Source: an uncultured bacterium (GTDB taxonomy: Bacteria; Verrucomicrobiota; Kiritimatiellia; RFP12; UBA1067). Taken from it: a stretch of DNA of 59,735 nt. The number at the start of each line of letters is the position of its first letter. The stretch's first letter is position 1. Where the stretch lies: the NCBI GenBank assembly GCA_902761275.1, contig CACWJS010000003.1, positions 1 through 59,735 of the forward strand. The letters run 5' to 3'. Made by a program: the position numbers and the translations under genes. The notes below the pieces were generated by a model. That model did no database searches, had not been told where the DNA came from, and saw only the letters and a program-made list of their open reading frames with translations. This document shows positions 39,531 through 47,551 of the stretch, piece after piece.

Positions 39531-39599
39531 GCTTGGAGCTTAGAGCTGAGAGCTTAGAGCTTGGAGCTGAGAGCTTAGAGCTTGGAGCGGGGAGATTGG
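39530..39599. repeat. Heptamer array filling the gap before the SIS gene
   Basis: Ten units (AGCTTGG, AGCTTAG, AGCTGAG ... AGCGGGG, AGATTGG). It starts on the last base of the preceding TAA stop and ends one base before ATG 39601. The last units supply the purine-rich ribosome site GGGGAG. Confidence 0.92.
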
Positions 39600-39600
39600 A

Positions 39601-40302
39601 ATGTCGGAATATTTGGAGAGAATTGTAGATGTCCTGCAGAGGGTTGAAGCGGAAGAGGCGGCGGCGCTTTCTTCTGCTTCGGACGCCGTTGCTGACGTAA
39701 TCTGCCGCGACGGAATCATCCATGTCTTCGGCTGCGGTCACTCCCATCTGCCTGCGCTTGACGCGTTCTATCGCGCTGGCGGGCTTGCATGTGTGTCGCC
39801 AGTCCTTGACGTTGACCTTATGCTGCATGACGGCGCGGCGAAGTCGAGCCGGATGGAGAAGATGCCGGGGATCGCGTCGGAAGTATATCGCCGCCACGGC
39901 GTGAAACAGGGCGACCTGTTCGTCGTCATATCGGCGAGCGGCAAGAACGCCGCGCCTGTGGAGATGCTTCGCGCCGCGAAGGCGGCAGGGGTAAAGACTG
40001 TAGCCGTTTCCTCGTCGGCGTACAAGCCGCATGGCGGTGTACTTCTGGACGAGGCGGACATTGCTGTCGATTGCAAAGTGCCGCATGGCGACGCAGTGAT
40101 CGACGTAGGCGAGGCAAAGATGGGCGGGCTTTCGACGTATGCCTCGCTTTTCATACTCAACACTGCGCTGATCGAAGGTGCGAAGAAGGCACTCGCGAGA
40201 GGCGTAACGCCGCCAGTCTACACGAGCGGCAACGTAGACGGCGGAACGGCGCGCAATGTCGCGCTGGAAGAGCGGTACTTCGGGAGGGTTAAGCATTTGT
40301 AG
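39601..40302 (+). CDS. SIS-domain sugar-phosphate isomerase-like protein
   Basis: A 233-residue protein of the SIS (sugar isomerase) fold, like the UPF0309/phosphoheptose-type group. It shows DGIIHVFGCGHSHLPALDAF, a phosphosugar-binding loop VVISASGKNAAPVEMLRAAK, VKTVAVSSSAY and an ending GGTARNVALEERYF typical of the group. It probably acts on an amino-sugar phosphate, fitting the GH20-like enzyme, kinase and transporter around it; the exact reaction is unknown. Arrays adjoin both ends. Confidence 0.8.
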   Translation: MSEYLERIVDVLQRVEAEEAAALSSASDAVADVICRDGIIHVFGCGHSHLPALDAFYRAGGLACVSPVLDVDLMLHDGAAKSSRMEKMPGIASEVYRRHGVKQGDLFVVISASGKNAAPVEMLRAAKAAGVKTVAVSSSAYKPHGGVLLDEADIAVDCKVPHGDAVIDVGEAKMGGLSTYASLFILNTALIEGAKKALARGVTPPVYTSGNVDGGTARNVALEERYFGRVKHL

Positions 40303-40440
40303 CTTAGAGCTTGGAGCTTAGAGCTTGGAGCTTGGAGCTTAGAGCTTGGAGCTTAGAGCTTGGAGCTTAGAGCTTAGAGCTTGGAGCTTGGAGCTTAGAG
40401 CTTAGAGCTTAGAGCTTGGAGCTGGGAGCTTAGAGTGGGA
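40301..40440. repeat. Longest heptamer array (about 20 units)
   Basis: Nineteen consecutive AGCTTAG/AGCTTGG units (one AGCTGGG) run from 40301 to 40433, plus the degenerate unit AGTGGGA. It starts in the TAG stop of the SIS gene and ends at the GTG start of the kinase gene. Adjacent A/G variants alternate irregularly, so it is not one simple duplication. Confidence 0.95.
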
Positions 40441-41283
40441 GAGAATGTGGAAAAGAAACGCGTTAAGATAGCTGTGGTCGGCATGGTCGGCAAGTCCGTC
40501 TTCATGGAAGTCGAACGCTTCCACGAGGGTGGCGAGACTGTCATGGCTAGGTCGTGCCACGAAGATTGGGGCGGGAAGGGCTTCAACCAGGCCGTCGCGG
40601 CCGCGCGCCAGGATGCCGACGTTGCGTTTCTGGGCGCATGTGCGGAAAGAGACCGCGCGGCCATACTGTCTGACTTGGCTGGCGAGGCCGGCCTTTCGCT
40701 TAAGTTAGTTGGTCGCGACATCAACTCGGCGCTCGCGACGATCATTACCGACACGGCTGGGGCAACGCAGGTGACCTGCTGCGCAGGCGCGGAACTTGAG
40801 CCGGCCGACGTAGACGCGTTTGTCGACGAGATTGCATCCGCCGACATTCTTCTGCTGAGCAATGAGGTGCCGGAATCCGTAAACCTGCGCGCTTCCGAGA
40901 TAGCGGAGCAAAGGGGCGTAAGAATCGTGATGAACCCTGCGCCGTCGCGTCCGCTGCCAGACGTGCTGAAGCGTCGTGTCTCGCTCTTCACGCCAAACGA
41001 GTTCGAGACGGCGGGTCTTGGAGATGCCCCTGGCGAGGTGGTGACGACGCTTGGCGAGAAGGGCTGCCGCATCCGCTCGACTGGCGAGGTTGTCCCGCCT
41101 GCTCCCAGCGTCAAGGCGGTCGACGCCACTGGCGCGGGCGACACGTTCAACGGCGTTCTCGCGGTGCGCATTGCGGAAGGCGCGCCGCTTGCCGAAGCCT
41201 GTCGCGCCGCGAACGATGCGGCGGCCAAAGAGGTGTCTGTCCGCTACGTCTTGCCTGCTATACCGTATCGTAGAAGATCATGA
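40435..41283 (+). CDS. PfkB-family sugar kinase (ribokinase-like)
   Basis: A 282-residue kinase. It shows VGMVGKSVFMEVERF, the substrate-site region HEDWGGKGFNQAVAAARQDA (the 'GGKGxNQA' of ribokinases), MNPAPSRPLPDVL, LFTPNEFE, VTTLGEKGCR and the catalytic VDATGAGDTFNGVLAV with the Asp base. Ribose or a related sugar released in this cluster is a likely substrate; this is inference. GTG 40435 lies in the last array unit. GTG 40447, with GGGAGA 5 bases before it, is an equally possible start. Confidence 0.88.
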   Translation: MGENVEKKRVKIAVVGMVGKSVFMEVERFHEGGETVMARSCHEDWGGKGFNQAVAAARQDADVAFLGACAERDRAAILSDLAGEAGLSLKLVGRDINSALATIITDTAGATQVTCCAGAELEPADVDAFVDEIASADILLLSNEVPESVNLRASEIAEQRGVRIVMNPAPSRPLPDVLKRRVSLFTPNEFETAGLGDAPGEVVTTLGEKGCRIRSTGEVVPPAPSVKAVDATGAGDTFNGVLAVRIAEGAPLAEACRAANDAAAKEVSVRYVLPAIPYRRRS

Positions 41284-41301
41284 ACATATTGGAGACTGTC
41301 T

Positions 41302-42849
41302 ATGCACAATGCAATTAAACTCGCTGCGGTTTGCACCGCTCTTCTGCCGTTCGCCGCGTTCGCCGGGAATAAGGCGAATCCCGACGCAATAGAACTTGCG
41401 CCGTTGCCCATGCCGGTGCAGTTCAAGGCCGACATAGACAAGCCGGTAGCTTTCGACGCATCCACGACGGTCGCTCTTGAATGTCCCGACGCCAAAGGCG
41501 CGGAATGGCTCGCCGTTCATTTCAGGGAATGGTACGGAGACCAGTCGCCGAAGGTCGTTGCCTCCAACCTTTCAACCTTTCAACCTTTCAACCTTTCAAC
41601 CTCCCCGGAGGCCTATTCCATGGCATCCGGCGTGTCGGGAGTCAAGATTGCTGCTCGCACTCTTGCGGGCATTAGGTGGGCGGCGTACACATTGCGGCAG
41701 CTCGCCATTGCGAAGCGCGGCACGTTCAAGACCGAGGGACGCATACTGCCGACGCTGGAGATTTCTGACTCTCCGCACCTCGCGTTCCGCGCAGTCCATC
41801 TCTGCTGGTTCCCCGAGGTCAGGCCGCAGCAGATGGAACGCGCGATTCGCCTCGCGGCGCTTCTCAAGTTCAACTACGCGATCATCGAGCCGTGGGGCAT
41901 GTACGCGAGCGAGAAGCATCCGTGGTGGCATTGGCCGAATCCGACGATGACGAAGGAGGAGGTGCGTCGTCTCGCGGCGATAGGACGCGACCTCGGCATC
42001 ACGCTCATCCCGCAGATCAACGCGTTCGGGCACGCCTCGTCGTCGCGCGGCTGCACGCTTAAGCACATGGTGCTTGACCTCTCCCCAGAATACGAGCCGC
42101 TGTTCGAGCCGGGCGGGTGGAACTGGTGTCTTACCAACCCCGAGACACAGCGGGTGCTACGCGAGCTGATTGCCGAGATGCACGAGGATTTCGGCAATCC
42201 ACCGTTCTTCCACCTCGGATGCGACGAGGCGCAGCCGCCGACGTGTCCGGAGTGCCGCAAGCGGCCGTACGGCGAACTCGTCTGCGAGCACATCGTCGGT
42301 CTCGCCGACTTCGTCAAGTCACGCGGCGCGAGGGCGATGATCTGGCACGACATGCTGCTTGAGAAGGGCGATCCTCGCTGGAAGGGCTTTGTTCACTTTG
42401 GCTCGAAGACGACTGCGACGCTCGCAGACACGCTTTCCAAGGACGTGATCATCTGCGACTGGCAGTATTCCTACGGCAACATGAAGGAAGCTCGCGGCGA
42501 TTGGCCGACGATGGGCTATTTCAAGGAGAAGGGCTTTGCCGTCGCAGGATGCCCGTGGATGAACTACAACTCGATGAAACCGATGGCCGACTACATCGCC
42601 AAGATCGGCGGTTTCGGTTTCATTGAGACGACGTGGCACCATTTGCGCGGCGACGACTGGATCAACATGTACAGATACGCCTCGGCCGCCGCGTGGGGGA
42701 CTTCCGTTCCGCAGACTCCGCCGATGTACAACACCCCGTTCGGCAATGCCCTGCGTCTCGTAGGACACGACATGAAGACGACGGACTATCTTGACACGGG
42801 TCACCTCAACTACCAGGTGCCGCCGGGATGGTGGGTGGATAACAATTAG
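41302..42849 (+). CDS. Exported GH20-like beta-N-acetylhexosaminidase
   Basis: A 515-residue enzyme with a signal peptide (MHNAIKLAAVCTALLPFAAFA). Residues about 30-135 form the GH20b-like N-domain. The barrel has HLCWFPEVRP, GITLIPQINAFGHASSSRGC and the GH20 catalytic pair in FHLGCDEAQP (Asp308-Glu309), followed by MIWHDMLLEKGD. It would release terminal N-acetylhexosamine from host glycans. Residues about 88-101 (NLSTFQPFNLST) are encoded by an octamer array inserted in a surface loop of the N-domain. The TAG stop begins a heptamer array. Confidence 0.82.
   Translation: MHNAIKLAAVCTALLPFAAFAGNKANPDAIELAPLPMPVQFKADIDKPVAFDASTTVALECPDAKGAEWLAVHFREWYGDQSPKVVASNLSTFQPFNLSTSPEAYSMASGVSGVKIAARTLAGIRWAAYTLRQLAIAKRGTFKTEGRILPTLEISDSPHLAFRAVHLCWFPEVRPQQMERAIRLAALLKFNYAIIEPWGMYASEKHPWWHWPNPTMTKEEVRRLAAIGRDLGITLIPQINAFGHASSSRGCTLKHMVLDLSPEYEPLFEPGGWNWCLTNPETQRVLRELIAEMHEDFGNPPFFHLGCDEAQPPTCPECRKRPYGELVCEHIVGLADFVKSRGARAMIWHDMLLEKGDPRWKGFVHFGSKTTATLADTLSKDVIICDWQYSYGNMKEARGDWPTMGYFKEKGFAVAGCPWMNYNSMKPMADYIAKIGGFGFIETTWHHLRGDDWINMYRYASAAAWGTSVPQTPPMYNTPFGNALRLVGHDMKTTDYLDTGHLNYQVPPGWWVDNN
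41565..41602. repeat. Octamer array CAACCTTT inside the GH20-like gene
   Basis: Four full identical units plus CAACCTC. Same unit family as 49338-49401 (complement) and 51103-51139. Frame is kept. Confidence 0.92.
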
Positions 42850-42903
42850 CTTGGAGCTTAGAGCTGAGAGCTTGGAGCGTAGAGCTGAGAGCTTGGAGCT
42901 GGG
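42848..42903. repeat. Heptamer array behind the GH20-like gene
   Basis: Eight units (AGCTTGG, AGCTTAG, AGCTGAG, AGCTTGG, AGCGTAG, AGCTGAG, AGCTTGG, AGCTGGG) starting in the TAG stop codon. Confidence 0.92.
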
Positions 42904-42941
42904 GAATTTCTGATTGGGAAATTAAAACTGAAAGAGAGAAC

Positions 42942-43694
42942 ATGAACATAAAGAAGATGAACAAGGGGCTCGACTTCCTGCGCGAGAAGTACGGAGCCAA
43001 GAATGGTGTGATAACCATCAAGGACGGGCATTGCTTCGTCGGAGCGACGCCGCTTTTGCCCGGGCGCATGGAGCGCAAGATCGTGGAACTCAAGAAGATG
43101 ACCGAGAACGGCACGCTCGAGGGCGTCTCGACTCTGCGCTTTGCGTCGTTTGCGTCGAAGGGCGTTAGTTTGGAGGCGATGCTCGCGAAGGAACTTGACC
43201 TCGCCGCGTATCTCGGCGCGTCCGACGTGGTGCGCGTGATGGCCGTTGCAAACGGCCCTGCAATCAACGTCCTCGCCAAGCTTGCCAATGACGTGAATGT
43301 ATCCGTCGAAATCGGCGCAGGGCTTCCGAAGGGCGAAGCCGGATATGACCGCCACGAGATTATCGCGAAGCGCGGCGTTGCCTGCGACCAGACGGTTGAC
43401 ACCCACACCAAGCATGAGTCAATCCGTTGCTGGGGGTCGGACGGCATGGAGGAATATACCGACGTCGATACCGAACTCTTCGGGCTTTCCTACGATGAGA
43501 TCTGGAATGTCCGCGCGGCATTCGCGCTTCTTCAGGGGCGCGCCGACGCGAAGGTCTGGAAGGCCGCTTGGGCGAAGGCAACGAAGGCCGCCAAGCTCGC
43601 GTTCGCAGCTGACAAGTCGAAGGCGGCGAAGACCATCGCCGTAAAGAAGGGCCTTGACACCAACCAGTCGATAAAGGTTGCAGAAGTCAGATAA
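42942..43694 (+). CDS. Unknown protein of the sugar cluster
   Basis: A 250-residue protein starting MNIKKMNKGLDFLREKYGAK, without signal peptide or membrane helix. It alternates strands and helices (VITIKDGHCFVGATPLLPGR; VLAKLANDVNVSVEIGAGLP; VACDQTVDTHTKHESI) and ends in a Lys/Ala-rich helical tail. Its middle part could belong to the substrate side of a Gfo/Idh-type fold, but no Rossmann motif is present and no family is claimed. It directly precedes a Gfo/Idh/MocA oxidoreductase and may be its partner. Confidence 0.6.
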   Translation: MNIKKMNKGLDFLREKYGAKNGVITIKDGHCFVGATPLLPGRMERKIVELKKMTENGTLEGVSTLRFASFASKGVSLEAMLAKELDLAAYLGASDVVRVMAVANGPAINVLAKLANDVNVSVEIGAGLPKGEAGYDRHEIIAKRGVACDQTVDTHTKHESIRCWGSDGMEEYTDVDTELFGLSYDEIWNVRAAFALLQGRADAKVWKAAWAKATKAAKLAFAADKSKAAKTIAVKKGLDTNQSIKVAEVR

Positions 43695-43779
43695 AGTTGA
43701 AGTGTAGAGTTCAAGTTCGAGAAAGAAAGATTCCACTCTCCAACTCCAACTCAAAACTCCAACTCGTCTCAATCCTGTC
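43695..43779. repeat. Inverted-repeat element, intergenic copy
   Basis: The left part GTTGAAGTGTAGAGTTCAAG is only loosely complementary to the right part. Bases 43730-43779 nearly equal 11174-11220, ending in the nonamer AATCCTGTC. It fills most of the gap before the oxidoreductase gene. Confidence 0.8.
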
Positions 43780-43800
43780 AAAAAAGAAAGACAATATTTT

Positions 43801-44883
43801 ATGAAACCTGTAAAAATCGCGATGATGGGCATGACCCACGGCCATACCCGCAAGTACTACCAGACGCTTCTCGACAACCAGAAGCTCGACTGGGTCGCTT
43901 CTTGCGCCCAGGACAAGGACGCCAAGAAGACCTACGAGCTATACAAGACTGGCGTTCCCTGCTACCTCGATCCCGAGGAGATGTATCGGGAGCATCCTGA
44001 CATCGAAGCCGTCGTCATCGCCTCGGCGAACGACCGCCACTTCGAGCAGATGAAGTGGTGCGCCGAGAAGGGCATCCACATCCTCTCGATGAAGATCCCG
44101 ACCTTCGACATGAAGGAGTACGACGAGATGATCGCCATGTGCGACAAGGCGGGCATTGTTTGCCAGATCGAGCTCGAGATGCACTACAACTCCGTCGTGC
44201 GCCGTTTGGAGAAGCTTGTGAAGGAAGGTGCCATCGGGAAGATAAAATCCGTACAGGCTACGAACATCACACTTTCGCCGGTGTGGGCGTTTCCGTGGCA
44301 GGGCGACCCGCAGGCGAGCTTTGGCAAGGTCGAGCACCTCAAGAAGGGCGACCCGCGTTACAAAGGCGGCGCTCTTTGCGACCACCCGCATATCTTTGAC
44401 CTTATCCGCCATCTGACCGGCAGCAGCTTCGACTACATCTACGCCGAAGTCGCGCCGAACCTGCGCGACGGGCTGAAGGTCGAGGACATGCTCATGGCCG
44501 TCGGCAAGATGAAGGACGGCACGGCATTCCTCTTCGATCCCTCCTGGAGTCGCCTCGAGGAGAAGCTCGCGGTGCCCGGTCCGGGCTGGGAGCGCTTCCC
44601 CAAGCGCATGGAGGTGAATCTCACCATCACCGGCGACCGTGGCGCGATCTCCTGCGACTGCTTCGGTCCGAACGTCTACCACAACGGCGCGCCGAATGAC
44701 CGCTACACCGTCCAGTACACGTACTTCGACGAGTGGGTTGGGCTCATCGACGAGTTCGTTGACTGCATCCGCAACCACAAGACGCCGCTCATCAACCTCA
44801 GGTGGCACAAGGAGACTATCCAGGCGATGCTCGGCTGCTACGAGTCGATTCAGACTGGCAAGATCGCAAGAGTGGGAGGGTAG
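43801..44883 (+). CDS. Gfo/Idh/MocA-family oxidoreductase
   Basis: A 360-residue NAD(P)-dependent oxidoreductase. It has an N-terminal Rossmann fold (IAMMGMTHGHTRKYYQTLLD; IEAVVIASANDRHFEQMKWC) with SMKIPTF in place of the usual EKP motif, a change seen in subgroups. The substrate domain has GGALCDHPHIFDLIRHLTGS with the His-x3-Asp catalytic pattern. It probably oxidises a sugar or cyclitol produced in this cluster. It lies behind an inverted-repeat element and ends at an array. Confidence 0.85.
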   Translation: MKPVKIAMMGMTHGHTRKYYQTLLDNQKLDWVASCAQDKDAKKTYELYKTGVPCYLDPEEMYREHPDIEAVVIASANDRHFEQMKWCAEKGIHILSMKIPTFDMKEYDEMIAMCDKAGIVCQIELEMHYNSVVRRLEKLVKEGAIGKIKSVQATNITLSPVWAFPWQGDPQASFGKVEHLKKGDPRYKGGALCDHPHIFDLIRHLTGSSFDYIYAEVAPNLRDGLKVEDMLMAVGKMKDGTAFLFDPSWSRLEEKLAVPGPGWERFPKRMEVNLTITGDRGAISCDCFGPNVYHNGAPNDRYTVQYTYFDEWVGLIDEFVDCIRNHKTPLINLRWHKETIQAMLGCYESIQTGKIARVGG

Positions 44884-44968
44884 AGCTTGGCTTGTCCGCC
44901 GTAGCTCCGTTAGAAGCGAAGGCGGAAGCTTAGAGCTTAGAGCTTGGAGCTTTGAGCTTAGCGCTGAA
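44882..44968. repeat. Interrupted heptamer array behind the oxidoreductase gene
   Basis: It starts AGAGCTTGG in the TAG stop and is split by a 36-base insert with TCCGCC...GGCGGA ends (44895-44926). It then continues as AGCTTAG, AGCTTAG, AGCTTGG, AGCTTTG, AGCTTAG, CGCTGAA (44927-44968). Confidence 0.85.
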
Positions 44969-45045
44969 AGATTTTTTCGGAAAAAGTGCGGAAGATGCAC
45001 CTTTACCTTGCGGCGGGAAAGAGCCGCCAGAAGGGAAGGTGCAAT

Positions 45046-46707
45046 ATGAACGACGACAAATATACTGAAAAAGGATTCTTCCGCAGGCTTTTTGAAATGT
45101 TTCAAGGCCTCAGGATGCCTCGAGACACGCGCGAATACAAACTTGCCAGGATTGAACTCCAGCGTCTTTCCGCGCCGCTCACGGCGATTGTCGTGCCTAC
45201 GCTGTTCGTTATAGTCCTTTGTGTCGTGACGGCTGTTTCGTCTAAGCCGAGGGAGTCGTTTCCCATTGACATTCCGCCAATCGATGACGATCCCGTGGAT
45301 CTGACTCCGCCCGACGAGCCAGACACGCCAGACGACGTCGTTCCACCCGAAGAGATCGAAATCACTGTCGACACTCCGACTCCTCCTGCGCCGTTTACGC
45401 CATTGCCGCCTACGCCTATCAATACACCTTCGACGGATGTTACCGTGAAGCCCGCGTCTATTGACGCAGTGATGAACATCAAGTCGCCTGTGACGATGAA
45501 AGATATAACTGGGGGGCGTGACCCGGGTAGAATCGGGGCGGTGACATCTGGCAAGTCGCAGGGCGGCGGCGATCCGCATACGGAGGCGACGGTGATGAAG
45601 GTTCTTTGGTGGCTTAAGGCGCACCAGAACACCGACGGCAGCTGGGGCAGTGCAAACAAGGTTGCGAACACCGCCCTTGCCGTGCTGACTTACCTCGCTC
45701 ATGGCGAATATCCGGGAAATCGTCTCTCGCCCTATACGCGCGACTTCGGCCCTACTGTGCAATCTGCGCTTGACTATCTCGTCGCCAGCATCTACGTCGG
45801 CAAAGACAACCTTCCCCACTTCCAGGGTACGGACGGCAACGAGTACAGCTTCCTCATCGGCACCTACGCGCTTTGCGAGGCGTTCGCCATGACGAAGAAC
45901 CCCAACTGCAAGGAGGCGGCTACGACGTGCCTCGGCCGCATCATCGAGAACCAGTCCACGACAGGCGGCTGGGACTACAAGCTCAACAGGAACTCGACAC
46001 GCGATGACCTTTCCTTCGCGGGTTGGGCTATCCAGGCGCTCAAGGCGGGCAAGATGGCCGGTCTCCACCACGAGGGGATGCAGACAGCGATCAACAAGGC
46101 GGTGAACTGCCTCAAGAAGCGCGGCTACTCGAAGTCCGGCGGCTTCACCTACACGCCGACGGCGAACAACAACGGCGGCAACACCGGACTCGCCGGCGTC
46201 GGCACGCTCGCAATGCAGTTCCTTGGGCGCGGCACTGAGCCCGAGGCATTGAACGCGCTCGAAGTGATGCGCGACTGGGTGCCCGCGTTCGAGGCGGACA
46301 AGCTATCCGAAAGGAAGCCCGGCGGCAGCCCCCAGTATTACTGCTACTACGCGACGCAGTGCAAGTATCAGGCAGGCATGAAGCCGGGCGCGACGAAGCA
46401 AGACGTCGATTCGTGGGTGAAATGGAATCTTGCGATGAGAAAGCTCTACCCGTCGTCGATCATCACCCTCCCCGAGAAGGTCGCAGACGTCAAAGGGAAG
46501 GAACACGCGCAGGGCTATTTCCAGAACGCCGACGCGCATTCGTCGCGCCCCTACATGGACACGTGCCTCGCGGCGCTCCAGCTGATGGTCTACTACCGCT
46601 ACCTCCCGACGACGTCCACGAAGGCAGGCGAGAACGACGCGGGCGAAGGCGATGGTGTCAAGGGCTTTGACAGCTCCAAGGACGTCACGGTCGTCGTCTC
46701 CTTGTGA
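45046..46707 (+). CDS. Membrane-anchored alpha-toroid (prenyltransferase/squalene-cyclase-like) repeat protein
   Basis: A 553-residue protein. A cytoplasmic basic N-terminus is followed by a membrane helix (about 40-62, IVVPTLFVIVLCVVTAV), a long Pro/Asp/Glu-rich linker (about 70-150) and a C-terminal alpha/alpha toroid (about 180-530) with QW-like repeats such as QNTDGSWGSANKVANTALAV, TTGGWDYKLNR and AGVGTLAMQFLG. No DXDD cyclase motif was seen, so enzymatic cyclase activity is doubtful. Similar periplasmic toroid proteins are common in PVC bacteria with unknown role. AAGGGAAGG before ATG 45046 decides the start. Confidence 0.75.
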   Translation: MNDDKYTEKGFFRRLFEMFQGLRMPRDTREYKLARIELQRLSAPLTAIVVPTLFVIVLCVVTAVSSKPRESFPIDIPPIDDDPVDLTPPDEPDTPDDVVPPEEIEITVDTPTPPAPFTPLPPTPINTPSTDVTVKPASIDAVMNIKSPVTMKDITGGRDPGRIGAVTSGKSQGGGDPHTEATVMKVLWWLKAHQNTDGSWGSANKVANTALAVLTYLAHGEYPGNRLSPYTRDFGPTVQSALDYLVASIYVGKDNLPHFQGTDGNEYSFLIGTYALCEAFAMTKNPNCKEAATTCLGRIIENQSTTGGWDYKLNRNSTRDDLSFAGWAIQALKAGKMAGLHHEGMQTAINKAVNCLKKRGYSKSGGFTYTPTANNNGGNTGLAGVGTLAMQFLGRGTEPEALNALEVMRDWVPAFEADKLSERKPGGSPQYYCYYATQCKYQAGMKPGATKQDVDSWVKWNLAMRKLYPSSIITLPEKVADVKGKEHAQGYFQNADAHSSRPYMDTCLAALQLMVYYRYLPTTSTKAGENDAGEGDGVKGFDSSKDVTVVVSL

Positions 46708-46710
46708 AAA

Positions 46711-46719
46711 TGGTATAAT
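46711..46719 (+). promoter_or_regulatory. Extended -10 box abutting the start of the gene at 46727
   Basis: TGGTATAAT ends 7 bases before the ATG, which again suggests a leaderless transcript. Confidence 0.6.
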
Positions 46720-46726
46720 TAGGGCG

Positions 46727-47551
46727 ATGGGCGATGAGTTCACATGGAACGACCGGTATGCTGGCGACGAGGCGTGGACCGAATGGTTTGAAATCTGTTC
46801 GGTCGACCTCTGTCGCCCCGAGTTCGCCGCTCGGCTGCGCGAGCAGGTTTCCGCTGCGCTCTACTCTCGCCTCGCCCGCGCCGGAATCTCGCGCGAAGAT
46901 GCCGGAGGGGAAGATCCTGTCGCCTTTTTCGACTCGTACTTCAAGCTCAAGGGTTCGCGCGAGAAGAAGAAACCGCTCAAGTCCTACTTCGCCCACCGCA
47001 TCAAGGACGAAGGGCTCGAGATGGTCGACTTCGTCTGCGGCACTCTTTTCGGCTCGGGTTCGGGCCGTGTCCGCGACATCGCTCTCGACTGGATATCCGT
47101 TATCAAGGGCTGGAAGCCGCGCACTGTTGCTGGCGAGGACGGCCACCGCCGTCTCGTATGGGAGAACGCGGGCGACGAGAACCTTGCATCCGTCGAGCAG
47201 TCTGAAGAGCCGCAGTCGCTCGACTTCCTCGACGAAGAGCCGCTTCGCAATGACGCGGAGCGCGTCATCGTCGCAGTCGCGCAGCGCGCTCGGCTCGCGC
47301 AAGACGCTGCCTCGCTTCTCGTCTACGCCACTTCCCACGACATCTCGCTCACCGAGCCCTGCATACTCGCCGCGCTTGGCGCGGGAAAGTCGCAGGCCTA
47401 CGCCTTGCGGGAGAAGGTCGTCGCGGCGCTTGAACGGGAGCTTCGCGAAGTCGAGCTTGCGGACACGCCTCTTTTTGCGCGCGTCCTCGTTGCCGCGGCC
47501 GCGGCGCATTTGCCGCGCGACCTTCAAAAAGAACTGGGGGTGGAAGAATGA
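46727..47551 (+). CDS. Unknown helical protein, loosely sigma-factor-like
   Basis: A 274-residue soluble, helix-rich protein starting MGDEFTWNDRYAGDEAWTEW. The N-terminal third has AFFDSYFKLKGSREKKKPLK followed by SYFAHRIKDEG, faintly like sigma region 2. The C-terminal part has a helix-turn-helix-like stretch (TEPCILAALGAGKSQAYALR). The resemblance is weak and the family is not assigned. Its stop overlaps the next gene by ATGA, so the two likely act together, for example as a regulator with a membrane partner. Confidence 0.5.
   Translation: MGDEFTWNDRYAGDEAWTEWFEICSVDLCRPEFAARLREQVSAALYSRLARAGISREDAGGEDPVAFFDSYFKLKGSREKKKPLKSYFAHRIKDEGLEMVDFVCGTLFGSGSGRVRDIALDWISVIKGWKPRTVAGEDGHRRLVWENAGDENLASVEQSEEPQSLDFLDEEPLRNDAERVIVAVAQRARLAQDAASLLVYATSHDISLTEPCILAALGAGKSQAYALREKVVAALERELREVELADTPLFARVLVAAAAAHLPRDLQKELGVEE

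Noticed and set aside
40301-40433. CRISPR array
   Set aside because: Units are 7 bases with no spacers and no cas genes are present; this is a simple tandem array.
45046-46707. Squalene-hopene cyclase
   Set aside because: The toroid repeats are present but the catalytic DXDD motif is not, and the protein is membrane-anchored with a proline-rich linker.
46727-47551. Firm annotation as a sigma factor
   Set aside because: The similarity is limited to short helical stretches and no canonical region 2.4 or 4.2 motif is visible.
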